A DNA stretch of 64,000 nucleotides from Burkholderiales bacterium (lineage in GTDB: Bacteria; Pseudomonadota; Gammaproteobacteria; Burkholderiales; Burkholderiaceae_C), in assembly GCA_947453625.1 (NCBI GenBank), contig CANGHK010000005.1, positions 87,473-151,472 on the forward strand. The letters run 5' to 3'. The stretch's first letter is position 1. Every line of letters starts with the position of its first letter. A program made the translations under genes and the position numbers. This document shows positions 20,431 to 27,802 of this stretch, piece after piece. Below the pieces are notes generated by a model. The model made no database searches and was not told where the DNA came from. It saw only the letters and a program-made list of their open reading frames with translations.

Positions 20431-21288
20431 TCACACCCTGCTCAGCAACTCCGCCTTCTTGGCCGAGAACTCGGCGTCGCTGAGGATGCCCTTGGCCCGC
20501 AGGTCGGCCAGTTTCTCGATCGTCGCGAACAGGTCCTGGCCGGATCCGACTGAAGGGGCTAAGCCCTGCGGCGGCGACTGGAAAGCCAGGTCCTGGGCCG
20601 GTGCCCGCAGCGGTTGCGGCGGCCTGCCGTTCGACGAGATCACCGGCAGGCTGGCGACGTCCATCAGGCCGTACTGGCTTGAGAAACTCAGCGTGCCGCC
20701 CACCGACTGCTGCTGCGAAAAGCCGCCGATCTGGTGGTCCAGCGTGTCGTAGACCGTGACCGTGCCGCCGACATCGATCACCAGCCGCCTGGCCTGGGCG
20801 AAATAAGCGTAGCGCACGTTGTTCTGCGCTCCGGTGCTGTTGGGAAACCGCAGATCGGCCGGCCACCAGTCGCCGCTGCTGCCGGGAACGAACAGGCTGG
20901 CGGCGCCGAAGCCGGTGTTGCCTGGCGTGTTGTCCTGGCCGCTGAGGTGGGTCTGCTGCTGGGTGGTGTTGCCCCCGCCGCCCTGGCTCTGCGACTGGAA
21001 GTTGCTGCTGCGCACCAGGTCGGGCTGGTTGGCCACCAGGTTGGCCAGTTCAGAGCACAGCCCGTCGACCCGGCCCTTCAGAGTGTTGTTGAACATGTCG
21101 GAGACCATCGTCATGCCGCCGCGCATCCATTGGCCCGAGCCCGAGAAGTCCGGGTGGCTGAACTGCGCCATGCTGCCGTTGCCGTTGATCACCGCGTCGA
21201 GCATGCCGAGCGTGCCGTCCACGCTGAAGCCATGGCGCTGCGCGATGTCGTTGACGACTTGTTGGCCGGCCGGGGAGAGTTGTCGCAT
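20431..21288 (-). CDS. SHOCT-domain protein of unknown function
   Basis: A 285-residue protein. The C-terminal 34 residues (IEKLADLRAKGILSDAEFSA, then KKAELLSRV) are a SHOCT domain, a short oligomerisation helix pair. The N-terminal 90 residues are helical (LSPAGQQVVNDIAQRHGFSV). A Gln/Gly/Ser-rich linker follows, then a beta-rich middle (about 130-220) reminiscent of YokE/PH-like or DUF4429 surfaces. I do not recognise the N-terminal domain. No signal peptide is seen, so it is probably cytoplasmic. It is the first gene of the lower-GC accessory block. Confidence 0.75.
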   Translation of the reverse strand: MRQLSPAGQQVVNDIAQRHGFSVDGTLGMLDAVINGNGSMAQFSHPDFSGSGQWMRGGMTMVSDMFNNTLKGRVDGLCSELANLVANQPDLVRSSNFQSQSQGGGGNTTQQQTHLSGQDNTPGNTGFGAASLFVPGSSGDWWPADLRFPNSTGAQNNVRYAYFAQARRLVIDVGGTVTVYDTLDHQIGGFSQQQSVGGTLSFSSQYGLMDVASLPVISSNGRPPQPLRAPAQDLAFQSPPQGLAPSVGSGQDLFATIEKLADLRAKGILSDAEFSAKKAELLSRV

Positions 21289-21430
21289 GGGAGTGCCTGG
21301 AAAGAGGAGGGGGGATTCTGACGCATCAGCGGGTTAACCCGCGGCGGCATCATGGCCTGCCATTGTTGCGGCCCGCCCCAAGTGAGGCTTGAATTCAGGT
21401 CGAACAGGCGATCGGACGGTCAAGCCGCCG

Positions 21431-22219
21431 TCAGGCCGGTGCTGGAATCAGCAGCGCTATGCTGCGCTCTATCGCCGCCGGCGTCACCGCGTTTTCTCCA
21501 CTGTAGAGATTGGAGTTGATGATCAGCACCGTGAGCAGCAAGGCCTGCGCAGTGATCGCGCTGATGGACCACAGCATGAACCGGTCGACGGTGCCCAGGA
21601 ACCAGCTGACCACGGTGCCGACAAAGATGGCAATCAGGATGGACTGCCAGAGGTAGATCGGCACGCCGACGCTGTTGCTGGCCGTCAGGCGCACCTCTCG
21701 CAGATCGGCGAGCTGGTTGGTGGCAGAAAATATTTCGGAGCGGGCGATCTGTTGCGCGGCGGACTGCGGATCGAGCAGGCGACTGCCTCTGACCATCGCG
21801 TCCAGCACCGCGCTGACCGGGGCGCTGCGCCCACCGCGCTCGAGCAGGGGCCATTCGCTGCTCACCGTCAACTCGGCGTAGTCGCGCAGTTGGCGCCGCA
21901 GCTTCTGGCCATCCTGACTATCGAAGCTGTTGAAGGCGCGGTCGAGCTTGAGCAGCACCATGGCCTCGCGCTCGACCAAGTCCTCGATATTGCGGTGGTC
22001 CGATTGCAGGCGGATCATGGACGAGGCCATCAACAACATCGTCAGCATGATGATGGCCTTGTAGCCCTCTTCGGCGCCTTTGGCCAGCGCGCCCGAGCGC
22101 ATCCGTTTCGAGAACAGGTGCAGCATCAGCCAGGCGCCCAGGAAGTAAATCCCCACGCCCGAACTGAAGATCACCAGGAATATTTTCAAAGATGACAGGT
22201 TGGATATAAAGGTAAACAT
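21431..22219 (-). CDS. Predicted membrane protein, DUF4239/bestrophin-like
   Basis: A 262-residue inner-membrane protein. Two N-terminal hydrophobic segments (about 10-35 and 50-70) and two C-terminal ones (about 195-215 and 222-240) flank a charged helical domain. That domain has EDLVEREAMVLLKLDRAF and LRRQLRDYAELTVSSEWPLL. The pattern matches the DUF4239 family, sometimes called bestrophin-like. The start ATG at 22219 gives a normal membrane N-terminus; a longer frame to 22264 exists but is not needed. It is 85 bases downstream of the FliQ-like gene on the same strand, and the two may work together. Confidence 0.72.
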   Translation of the reverse strand: MFTFISNLSSLKIFLVIFSSGVGIYFLGAWLMLHLFSKRMRSGALAKGAEEGYKAIIMLTMLLMASSMIRLQSDHRNIEDLVEREAMVLLKLDRAFNSFDSQDGQKLRRQLRDYAELTVSSEWPLLERGGRSAPVSAVLDAMVRGSRLLDPQSAAQQIARSEIFSATNQLADLREVRLTASNSVGVPIYLWQSILIAIFVGTVVSWFLGTVDRFMLWSISAITAQALLLTVLIINSNLYSGENAVTPAAIERSIALLIPAPA

Positions 22220-22304
22220 GACGGTTGGATGTCCAGGTAACGGAGAGGGCTCAGGCCTGCGCAAGCAGGCGTTCTTGCCGATAGGAAAGAACGGCTGGCA
22301 GGCC

Positions 22305-23243
22305 TTACAGCAGCAGCAACAGGAAATTCATCAATCCCACCTTTTCGAACTGCTGCATATAGTCCATAGTGGTTTTGCTGCGGGTATTGCGAACCGGGTT
22401 GGCGACCGATCGCGTGGGGAGTTCGTCGAAAGACTGGGACCTGGCGTCGTAGAGCTTTCCAGCGCCCGGGTCGGCGGGCAGCAGCGCGCTGAACGGCTTG
22501 CCGGGGTTGTCGCCACAAGGGCTCAAGTCGGCATTCAGGCAGGAATACCGGCCTTTACCGCTCAGCCGGCCCAGCGCAGCCGGATCGGCCAATCTGGCGC
22601 GCAACTGCTGCATGGCGGCGTTGGCGACGGCGGTCGCTGCCGTTGCCGGACTTGGTAGCGGCGCTGGCGTCGCAGCGGCTTCGGCCTGTCGTGCGAGGGC
22701 TGCGCTGGGAGACTTTGCCCGCCTGTCCTGGGCTGCTGGTTCCTGCGCAGCGCGGGCGATGGCCTGTGTCGGCTCGATGTGCGCTGCCGGTGGCGGGGGC
22801 GCCGCGCGCTGGCCGGGCCCGGATGCTGCAGCCGACGATGCGCCAGACCTCGGCAGCGGCGCGTCGGCGAGTGCTGGCGCGTCCCCGGCGCTTGCCTGCC
22901 TTGGCGCGGCCGCTCGAAGCGGCAGTGGGGGTCGCGGCGGCGGTGGCAATTGCACCATCGCGACGGCGCCAGCCTCCGCCGTGATGGCCGGAATCCGCAG
23001 GATTGTTTCCCGCACATAGTCGATGAAAAGGCCCGCGGTGGTGGCCCCTGTGATCGCCGTCACCAGCGCCGCACCCAGCACCTTGGGGACGAAGGCGACC
23101 GCGGGCTCGTTGTTCTGTGTCGCTGATTGCAGTGCGCCAAAGGCGGCACCCACCGCCAGGACGGTCAGCAGCACCGGCCCCGCCAACACCCCCGCCATGC
23201 GTATTGCCGTGAGCATCAGCTCGACCACCAGATCGAATTCCAC
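22305..23243 (-). CDS. FliQ/SctS-like membrane protein with long Pro/Ala-rich C-terminal extension
   Basis: A 312-residue protein whose first 90 residues resemble FliQ/SctS, the small export-gate subunit of flagellar and type III secretion systems. Two hydrophobic hairpins flank QSATQNNEPAVAFVPKVLG, which aligns with FliQ's QAATQINE...FIPK, and FIDYVRETILRIP matches FliQ's DY-R end. FliQ proteins are about 90 residues; here a 220-residue tail rich in Pro and Ala follows. The tail contains two cysteines (YSCLNADLSPC) and a hydrophobic C-terminus (MNFLLLLL). No fliP, fliR or flhAB lies nearby. The start is GTG, with an in-frame stop 12 bases upstream. The function is unknown. Confidence 0.75.
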   Translation of the reverse strand: MEFDLVVELMLTAIRMAGVLAGPVLLTVLAVGAAFGALQSATQNNEPAVAFVPKVLGAALVTAITGATTAGLFIDYVRETILRIPAITAEAGAVAMVQLPPPPRPPLPLRAAAPRQASAGDAPALADAPLPRSGASSAAASGPGQRAAPPPPAAHIEPTQAIARAAQEPAAQDRRAKSPSAALARQAEAAATPAPLPSPATAATAVANAAMQQLRARLADPAALGRLSGKGRYSCLNADLSPCGDNPGKPFSALLPADPGAGKLYDARSQSFDELPTRSVANPVRNTRSKTTMDYMQQFEKVGLMNFLLLLL

Positions 23244-23462
23244 GGCGTCAGCGGGTCAAGAAGCGCGTTGCCGGTTCGCCCGTCCCATCAGCCAGTGCCG
23301 ATGCCTTGGCCAGCAGGCGGCGTCCACTGTCGGTGGTCAACTGGGCCGGGCGGCGTGCCGCCCGATTCGATGTCATGGTCATGGGTGGCACGCATTCTAT
23401 TCGAATGAGTGTTTTACGGCCATGTGCGCTGATTCCTAACGTTTACCACAGTTCTGTCACAA

Positions 23463-23630
23463 TCACGTCGTGGCCTGCCCGTGGCGCATGGCATTTTCCT
23501 GCGCCCGCATCATCGGGTCATCGGGCGAAGGGATGGGCCGGATGGCGTCTACCGTCGGTGATTGGGCGCCCTGGTATTCTGAAAAAATTGCCTGCTGCGC
23601 TCTTCCGGCGGCGGCATTGCTCGGATCCAT
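23463..23630 (-). CDS. Possible small protein, unrecognised
   Basis: A 55-codon frame, MDPSNAAAGRAQQAIF to NAMRHGQATT, with natural composition. No clear ribosome-binding site or family is seen. It overlaps a plus-strand frame (23542-23832) that is also possible. It lies 219 bases upstream of the FliQ-like gene on the same strand. The adjoining stretch 23631-23863 reads as fragments in several frames and may be degraded coding sequence. Confidence 0.25.
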   Translation of the reverse strand: MDPSNAAAGRAQQAIFSEYQGAQSPTVDAIRPIPSPDDPMMRAQENAMRHGQATT

Positions 23631-23863
23631 CGTTCGATGGCTATGGCTATTTGATCTGGACCGAGAATATGAAGCGCCGCGACAGTTACTGGGCGGCGCA
23701 CGGCGGTCAGCGCATCGGCTGGAATCATTCCAACAGCAGGATGCTGGTGGCTTTCTCCACAATATCGAGGACGATATGGCTGGCCTGTACACGCTCTGCG
23801 CCGAGTGGGCCGCGCTGGGCGATGCCCAGTGAGCCTGGGCCGTGCCGTCTCTCTGTTTGTGAG

Positions 23864-24148
23864 TTACTTCGAGGATTTGCAGGTGTAGTCGAACATCACC
23901 GTGGCGGTGAATCGTCCCTGACTCAATTCCTTGCCACTGCAACGTCCCTCTTGATAGGTCTTGACGCCACCTTGCGCGCCACTGCAGTGGGACTTTGCTC
24001 GCCTCTCCGCCCGGCCCCTGGCTGCATCGCAGGCCTCGGCAGACGTCTTCTTGGTCTCTATGGCTTCATCGCGGACAGCGAATGCCGCGTTGCAAGCCAG
24101 GCCACACAAGAGGGAAAACACGACAACTGATGCAGTATGGGTCTTCAT
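23864..24148 (-). CDS. Small exported Cys-containing protein
   Basis: A 94-residue protein with a clear Sec signal peptide (MKTHTASVVVFSLLCGLACNAAF, cleavage about residue 24). The mature part is basic and carries four cysteines (EACDAAR, SHCSG, GRCSG, DYTCKS), suggesting two periplasmic disulfides. No family is recognised. It lies in the accessory block; the 200 bases upstream contain a perfect 12-bp palindrome (24221-24232) that could be an operator. Confidence 0.65.
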   Translation of the reverse strand: MKTHTASVVVFSLLCGLACNAAFAVRDEAIETKKTSAEACDAARGRAERRAKSHCSGAQGGVKTYQEGRCSGKELSQGRFTATVMFDYTCKSSK

Positions 24149-24220
24149 GCGCAGGCCTCATGGGGTTGAAATACAGTTCGGTAACGATCCCGGTGTCGGA
24201 TCCTGGTTTCTTGGGGAGGG

Positions 24221-24232
24221 CTCAAATTTGAG
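24221..24232. promoter_or_regulatory. Perfect 12-bp palindrome CTCAAATTTGAG
   Basis: It lies in the 200-base gap between two minus-strand genes, 72 bases upstream of the small exported protein. GGG and CCC flank it at almost symmetrical distance. It could be a repressor site; no regulator is encoded next to it. Confidence 0.3.
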
Positions 24233-24348
24233 TCCCGAGCCCCTCTCTCCTGCTTTCAATTTTTCCGCAGCCAAGGGCGCGACAGCCTGCCTTGTTGCCG
24301 ACCAGGATCGCGCGATGCTTGCATCGGCAAGCGGACATTTTGATTCTT

Positions 24349-24660
24349 TCAGGCGGGTAGCCGAACCTCGGCCAGGCCCAGGCTCAGCCTGGCCTTGGCC
24401 ATCGTCTCGTCGGTATCCCTCAGGACATAGCCTTTTTCCAGCATGCGGGTCATGTATTGTTTGTTGTAGAGGAAGGACATGATCAATTGCCACAGGCCAA
24501 AGGTCACCACGGAAAAAAGCAGGTGCAGCGCCGCGACCCCGAGCTCGCCACGTATCAGCGGCACGAACCAACCGAAAAATAAATATGTCCAGCTGAAACC
24601 AAAATAGCCTGTCTTGGTCAGGCCAATGGCCGGATGTTGAATTGTGACTGCGGTTGCCAT
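24349..24660 (-). CDS. Small membrane protein, HrgC/DUF2628-like
   Basis: A 103-residue protein with two hydrophobic segments, SWTYLFFGWFVPLIRGELGV and AALHLLFSVVTFGLWQLIMS. The G-FSWTYLFFGWFVPL-RG signature is typical of the small membrane proteins annotated HrgC or DUF2628-like, and a short charged tail follows. Function in these families is poorly known. A good ribosome-binding site (GGAGGA) lies just before the ATG at 24660, which supports expression. It is within the lower-GC block and in line with its minus-strand neighbours. Confidence 0.65.
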   Translation of the reverse strand: MATAVTIQHPAIGLTKTGYFGFSWTYLFFGWFVPLIRGELGVAALHLLFSVVTFGLWQLIMSFLYNKQYMTRMLEKGYVLRDTDETMAKARLSLGLAEVRLPA

Positions 24661-24875
24661 TCATTCCTCCAATTTTCGTTTATTTCCGGCGTGTACCGGT
24701 TGTAGGGCGTGAAATTCTTTTGCATGCGACCGGGCGGCGCGGCCCCGGGAATGTCCTGTCGTCTTGCTTCAGAGGCTTGTGCCTGGCAGCGATCGGCGAA
24801 ATATCGACGGCTGTCGAGCAAAGACGGAACCGGGCGTGCAATTGTCCGGTGCCAGCGCACGGGATGATTTTAGAA

Positions 24876-25349
24876 TCAGTCGCCACCGCCTTTGTATCGG
24901 TATTTTACGTTCGCCGTCACGTACTGCTTGTAGGCGGCGATCCAGTCCGTCGCCATTTGCTGCTGCGCCTTGGCGATCGAAATATCCCCGTTGCAGACCA
25001 TCTTGTAGAGAACGAATTCCAGATTGTCTTTTTTCGCGGCGCTCCAGGTGGTGCTACGGGGTTGTGGCCATAGATTGCGCGGGTCAATCGGTTCGCCGCC
25101 TATCGAAAGCGCGATCAAGTGATCCTCCTCGTAGTGCTTGGGGTCGCGATCGGCATAGCCGTACTGTTCGATCTGCAACTTCTTCAGCTTGTTGGTGTAA
25201 TGTGCCGGCGGGCGAACGGTCTTGGTGTAGCCGCGCACGCAGACTGTCGACGATATGTTCTCCTGGGTGACGACGCTGCTGATGGCGCCGGGCGTCAGTC
25301 TGATATTCGGCAAGTCCGACGACAGGCAGGTTGAAGCGAAGCAAAGCAA
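24876..25349 (-). CDS. HNH-nuclease-like exported protein, possibly start-codon mutant
   Basis: 157 residues from the only conventional start in frame (TTG, 25347-25349). The core YEEDHLIALSIGGEP-IDPRNLWPQP has the DH...GG...N layout of HNH/HNHc endonucleases. Cys residues and the N-terminus suggest export. The frame stays open upstream to a stop at 25401 and encodes a textbook signal peptide, IKRILAATALLCFASTCLS. The codon where ATG is expected (25374-25376) is ATC. Thus the gene either uses a near-cognate start, starts weakly at the TTG inside the signal peptide, or has been inactivated by one base change. Confidence 0.6.
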   Translation of the reverse strand: MLCFASTCLSSDLPNIRLTPGAISSVVTQENISSTVCVRGYTKTVRPPAHYTNKLKKLQIEQYGYADRDPKHYEEDHLIALSIGGEPIDPRNLWPQPRSTTWSAAKKDNLEFVLYKMVCNGDISIAKAQQQMATDWIAAYKQYVTANVKYRYKGGGD

Positions 25350-25681
25350 TGCCGTGGCAGCAAGAATTCTTTTGATGGCGGATACCCGGTTGGTGATAAA
25401 TTATTAAAAACCTTGAAACCTGTTGGCGGCGCCTCAGCGAATCCCGTACGCAGTTGCTGTCCTGCCTATCCATTCGATCGCAGCCGGCAACGGCGGTCGA
25501 TAGGCGGCATGACGCCCAGCGCCAGCCGTCTGCCAACCGGGTATTGCCGCTTGCGGCATGCTCTGGACTTGAAGGAACTCGGATTCCAGACCCGACCCCG
25601 GCGCCTGTTCACGGCGTCCCGGCCCTGGCATCCCTGTCTTCAGCCTGGCCCGCCTGGAGTCCGAATCGTCGGCATGATCAG

Positions 25682-25734
25682 TGTCATTGATGCTAAGCAT
25701 TTGCTCAGTTTAGGCAAATTTGCACACAATGACA
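25682..25734. repeat. Nested inverted repeats in AT-rich DNA
   Basis: Outer arms are TGTCATTG (25682-25689) and CAATGACA (25727-25734). Inside are ATTTGC (25699-25704) with GCAAAT (25714-25719), and the 11-bp near-palindrome ATGCTAAGCAT (25690-25700). The layered symmetry suggests an operator, or a recombination or attachment site. It lies 145 bases before the VapB remnant. Confidence 0.4.
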
Positions 25735-25879
25735 AGAGTCAATTTTTTCGCCGGCTTTGGTCGGCGGTCGCGATGCCGTGGGCGGCCGCAGGGCCGTCAG
25801 GCGCAGGTTGGCGCTGGCGTGCGGCGTGTATGCCTGTGCACGCGACGCCAAGCTGAGGCGTCACCTCAACCTTGCTGTC

Positions 25880-25990
25880 ATCCGGCGAACGAATATTTTT
25901 ATTGGCAACAAGTTCACGCACGACGCCTTGCGCGTGACCGGCGTGAAGACCGAGCGCGAGGCGGTTGAACTTGGCCTGCGCACCTTGTTG
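25880..25990 (+). pseudogene. Truncated VapB-type antitoxin remnant
   Basis: The translated stretch RRTNIFIGNKFTHDALRVTG plus VKTEREAVELGLRTLL is the N-terminal ribbon-helix-helix DNA-binding half of VapB antitoxins (family pattern M-R-T-N-I-x-I-D...AL-x-x-TG-x-K-T-x-R-E-AVE-x-GLRTLL). The codon before the first Arg is ATC, not ATG. The usual C-terminal toxin-binding part and any vapC toxin gene are missing. The sequence changes abruptly after 25990, 48 bases before the end of the MFS gene. It marks an old rearrangement at the edge of the accessory block. Confidence 0.65.
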
Positions 25991-26038
25991 CTCCCCAGCC
26001 CGCCCGAAGCGCCTATCGCACTCGTGCAGCCCCAGCCC

Positions 26039-27301
26039 TCACCCCGCCACAACCCCCAGCCTGGCCTCGCGTATGGGCAGGTGGATCAGCGCGGCGCCGA
26101 CGGCCAGCGCGATGTCGATGCCCCAGATCAGGTCGAAATTGCCGGTCGCCTCGAACACCTTGCCCCCCAGCCAGGCGCCGAGAAAGCCGCCGACCTGGTG
26201 CGTCAGCATCACGATGCCGAACAGCGTGGCCATGTTGGCGGTGCCGAAGAACTTGGCCACCAGACCGGCGGTGGGCGGCACAGTGGACAGGAAGGTCAGG
26301 CCCATCACGGCGGCAAAGGTCAGCATCACCGGCCCGGTCTTGGGCGCGAGCACGAAGACCAGCACGCTGATGGCGCGCGCCGCATAGACCGCCGACAGCA
26401 AGGACTTCATGCGCCAGCGCCCCACCGCCCAGCCCATCGCCAGGCTGCCGACGATGTTGAACAGGCCCAATATCGCCAGCGACCAGGCGCCGTACTGCAC
26501 CGGCAGGCCGCAGGCGGCGATCACGCCCGGCAAATGGGTGCCCAGGAAGGCGACGTGGAAACCGCAGACGAAGAAGCCGGCCGCCAGCATCAGAAAGCTC
26601 GGGTTGCGCAAGGCGCCGCGGATCGCCGCCCGGGCGCCCACCTTGGCCGGCGCGGGCGCCTGCTGCAGGCTGGCCGGCGTGGCCACCGGGCCCAGCCCGC
26701 GCAGCACATAGGCCGCCGGCAGCGCCAGCAGCACCAGCAGGCCCAGCACCTGCATAGCCTGGGCCCAGCCCAGCCCGACCAGCAGCGCGCCGGCGATGGG
26801 CGCCATCAGGAACTGGCCGGCCGATCCGCCGGCGTTGACGATGCCGGTGGCCAGGCCGCGCCAGGCTGCCGGGATCAGCCTGGCGGTGGTGGCCATCAGC
26901 ACCGCCGGCCCGGCCATGCCGGCGCCGCCGGCCGACAGCACGCCTATGGCCAGGATCAGGCCGGCGGTGCTGGTCATGTAGGGGGTGATGCAGGTGCCCA
27001 GCGCGACCAGCAGCAAGCCGGCCAGCAGCACCCGGCCGGCGCCCAGCCGGTCGGCCATCGCGCCGGCGAAGGGCTGGGTCAGGCCCCAGCACAGCTGGCC
27101 GCAGGCAAAGGCCAGGCTGATGCTGGCCAGCCCCAGGTGGGTGGCGCTGTTGATCGGGCTGAGGAACAAACCCATCGACTGGCGCACGCCCATCGTTAGC
27201 GCGAAGCTGCCGGCCGCGGCCAGCAGCACGACCCAGACGGCCCAGTGGCGGCCTGCGGGCGGGGTGGTTTGGATGGTTTGGGTGGGGTGTTGCTCAGGCA
27301 T
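26039..27301 (-). CDS. MFS transporter
   Basis: A 420-residue major facilitator with 12 predicted membrane helices. The A-like loop GAMADRLGAGRVLLAG lies between helices 2 and 3, and a central cytoplasmic loop falls around residues 200-220. It resembles the oxalate/formate antiporter-like and monocarboxylate-type MFS carriers of Burkholderiales; the substrate is unknown. It overlaps the upstream marR gene by 8 bases, so it is probably under that regulator and may export the MarR ligand. The start ATG at 27301 is inside marR; a longer frame to 27337 is not needed. Confidence 0.88.
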   Translation of the reverse strand: MPEQHPTQTIQTTPPAGRHWAVWVVLLAAAGSFALTMGVRQSMGLFLSPINSATHLGLASISLAFACGQLCWGLTQPFAGAMADRLGAGRVLLAGLLLVALGTCITPYMTSTAGLILAIGVLSAGGAGMAGPAVLMATTARLIPAAWRGLATGIVNAGGSAGQFLMAPIAGALLVGLGWAQAMQVLGLLVLLALPAAYVLRGLGPVATPASLQQAPAPAKVGARAAIRGALRNPSFLMLAAGFFVCGFHVAFLGTHLPGVIAACGLPVQYGAWSLAILGLFNIVGSLAMGWAVGRWRMKSLLSAVYAARAISVLVFVLAPKTGPVMLTFAAVMGLTFLSTVPPTAGLVAKFFGTANMATLFGIVMLTHQVGGFLGAWLGGKVFEATGNFDLIWGIDIALAVGAALIHLPIREARLGVVAG

Positions 27302-27767
27302 GGTGTTCTCCGGCCGGCAGCGCTGCCAGCAGTTCAAGGGAATCGTCGATCAGCGCATGCAGGGCCAGCACCCGCTCAACCCCCAGTCGCTGGTTGAGGC
27401 CCTCCTGCGCAGCCCGCCAGTGCGGTTGCGCGTCGGCCCGCTTGGCACGGCCGGCGTCGGTCAGGCTGACGAGCCGGCTGCGGCCGTCTGCGCCCGGGCC
27501 CAGCGCCACCCAACCGGCCTGGACCAGCGGCTGCAGGTTGCGGGTCAGGGTCGAGGCGTCCATCGTCATCGCCAGCGCCAGGTCGCCCGGGCGTATGGGC
27601 CCGAGCTTGAGCACATGCGACAGCAGCGAGTACTGGGTCGTCTTCAGCCCCGACTTGGCCAGTTCGGCGTCGAAACGCTGGCCCACCCGGCGCAGCAACT
27701 GGCGCAGCTTGAAGTTGCTGCAGCCCTGGGGCTTGACGGGCTTGGGGTCGGACGGGTCGCTCTGCAT
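27294..27767 (-). CDS. MarR-family transcriptional regulator
   Basis: A 157-residue winged-helix repressor. Its DNA-binding core is GLKTTQYSLLSHVLKLGPIR, then DLALAMTMDASTLTRNLQPL, with the wing DGRSRLVSLTDAGRA. An N-terminal dimerisation helix (FKLRQLLRRVGQRFDAELAK) precedes it. ATG 27767 follows a short non-coding region with two perfect 12-bp palindromes. It is divergent from a thioesterase-MATE pair and co-transcribed with an MFS pump, so it likely controls both sides. Confidence 0.88.
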   Translation of the reverse strand: MQSDPSDPKPVKPQGCSNFKLRQLLRRVGQRFDAELAKSGLKTTQYSLLSHVLKLGPIRPGDLALAMTMDASTLTRNLQPLVQAGWVALGPGADGRSRLVSLTDAGRAKRADAQPHWRAAQEGLNQRLGVERVLALHALIDDSLELLAALPAGEHHA

Positions 27768-27775
27768 TCGAAAGA

Positions 27776-27802
27776 TTGTAGCTACAATAGTTGCATATGC
27801 AA
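27776..27802. promoter_or_regulatory. Putative MarR operators: two adjacent perfect 12-bp palindromes
   Basis: TTGTAGCTACAA (27776-27787) and TTGCATATGCAA (27791-27802) lie back to back in the 29-base divergent region. The second contains the thioesterase start codon (ATG 27797). Bound MarR would block both promoters and translation-initiation DNA of the thioesterase. MarR dimers bind palindromes of this size. Direct evidence is the symmetry only. Confidence 0.6.

Larger units (their letters stand above)
25350..26038. other. Non-coding stretch with nested inverted repeats and a toxin-antitoxin remnant
   Basis: About 690 bases without an intact gene. The left part up to 25403 may hold the lost N-terminus of the HNH-like gene. 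25682-25734 is AT-rich and full of inverted repeats. 25880-25990 encodes a truncated VapB-like antitoxin. The rest shows nothing I can interpret. This is the border between the accessory block and the MFS gene. Confidence 0.6.
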
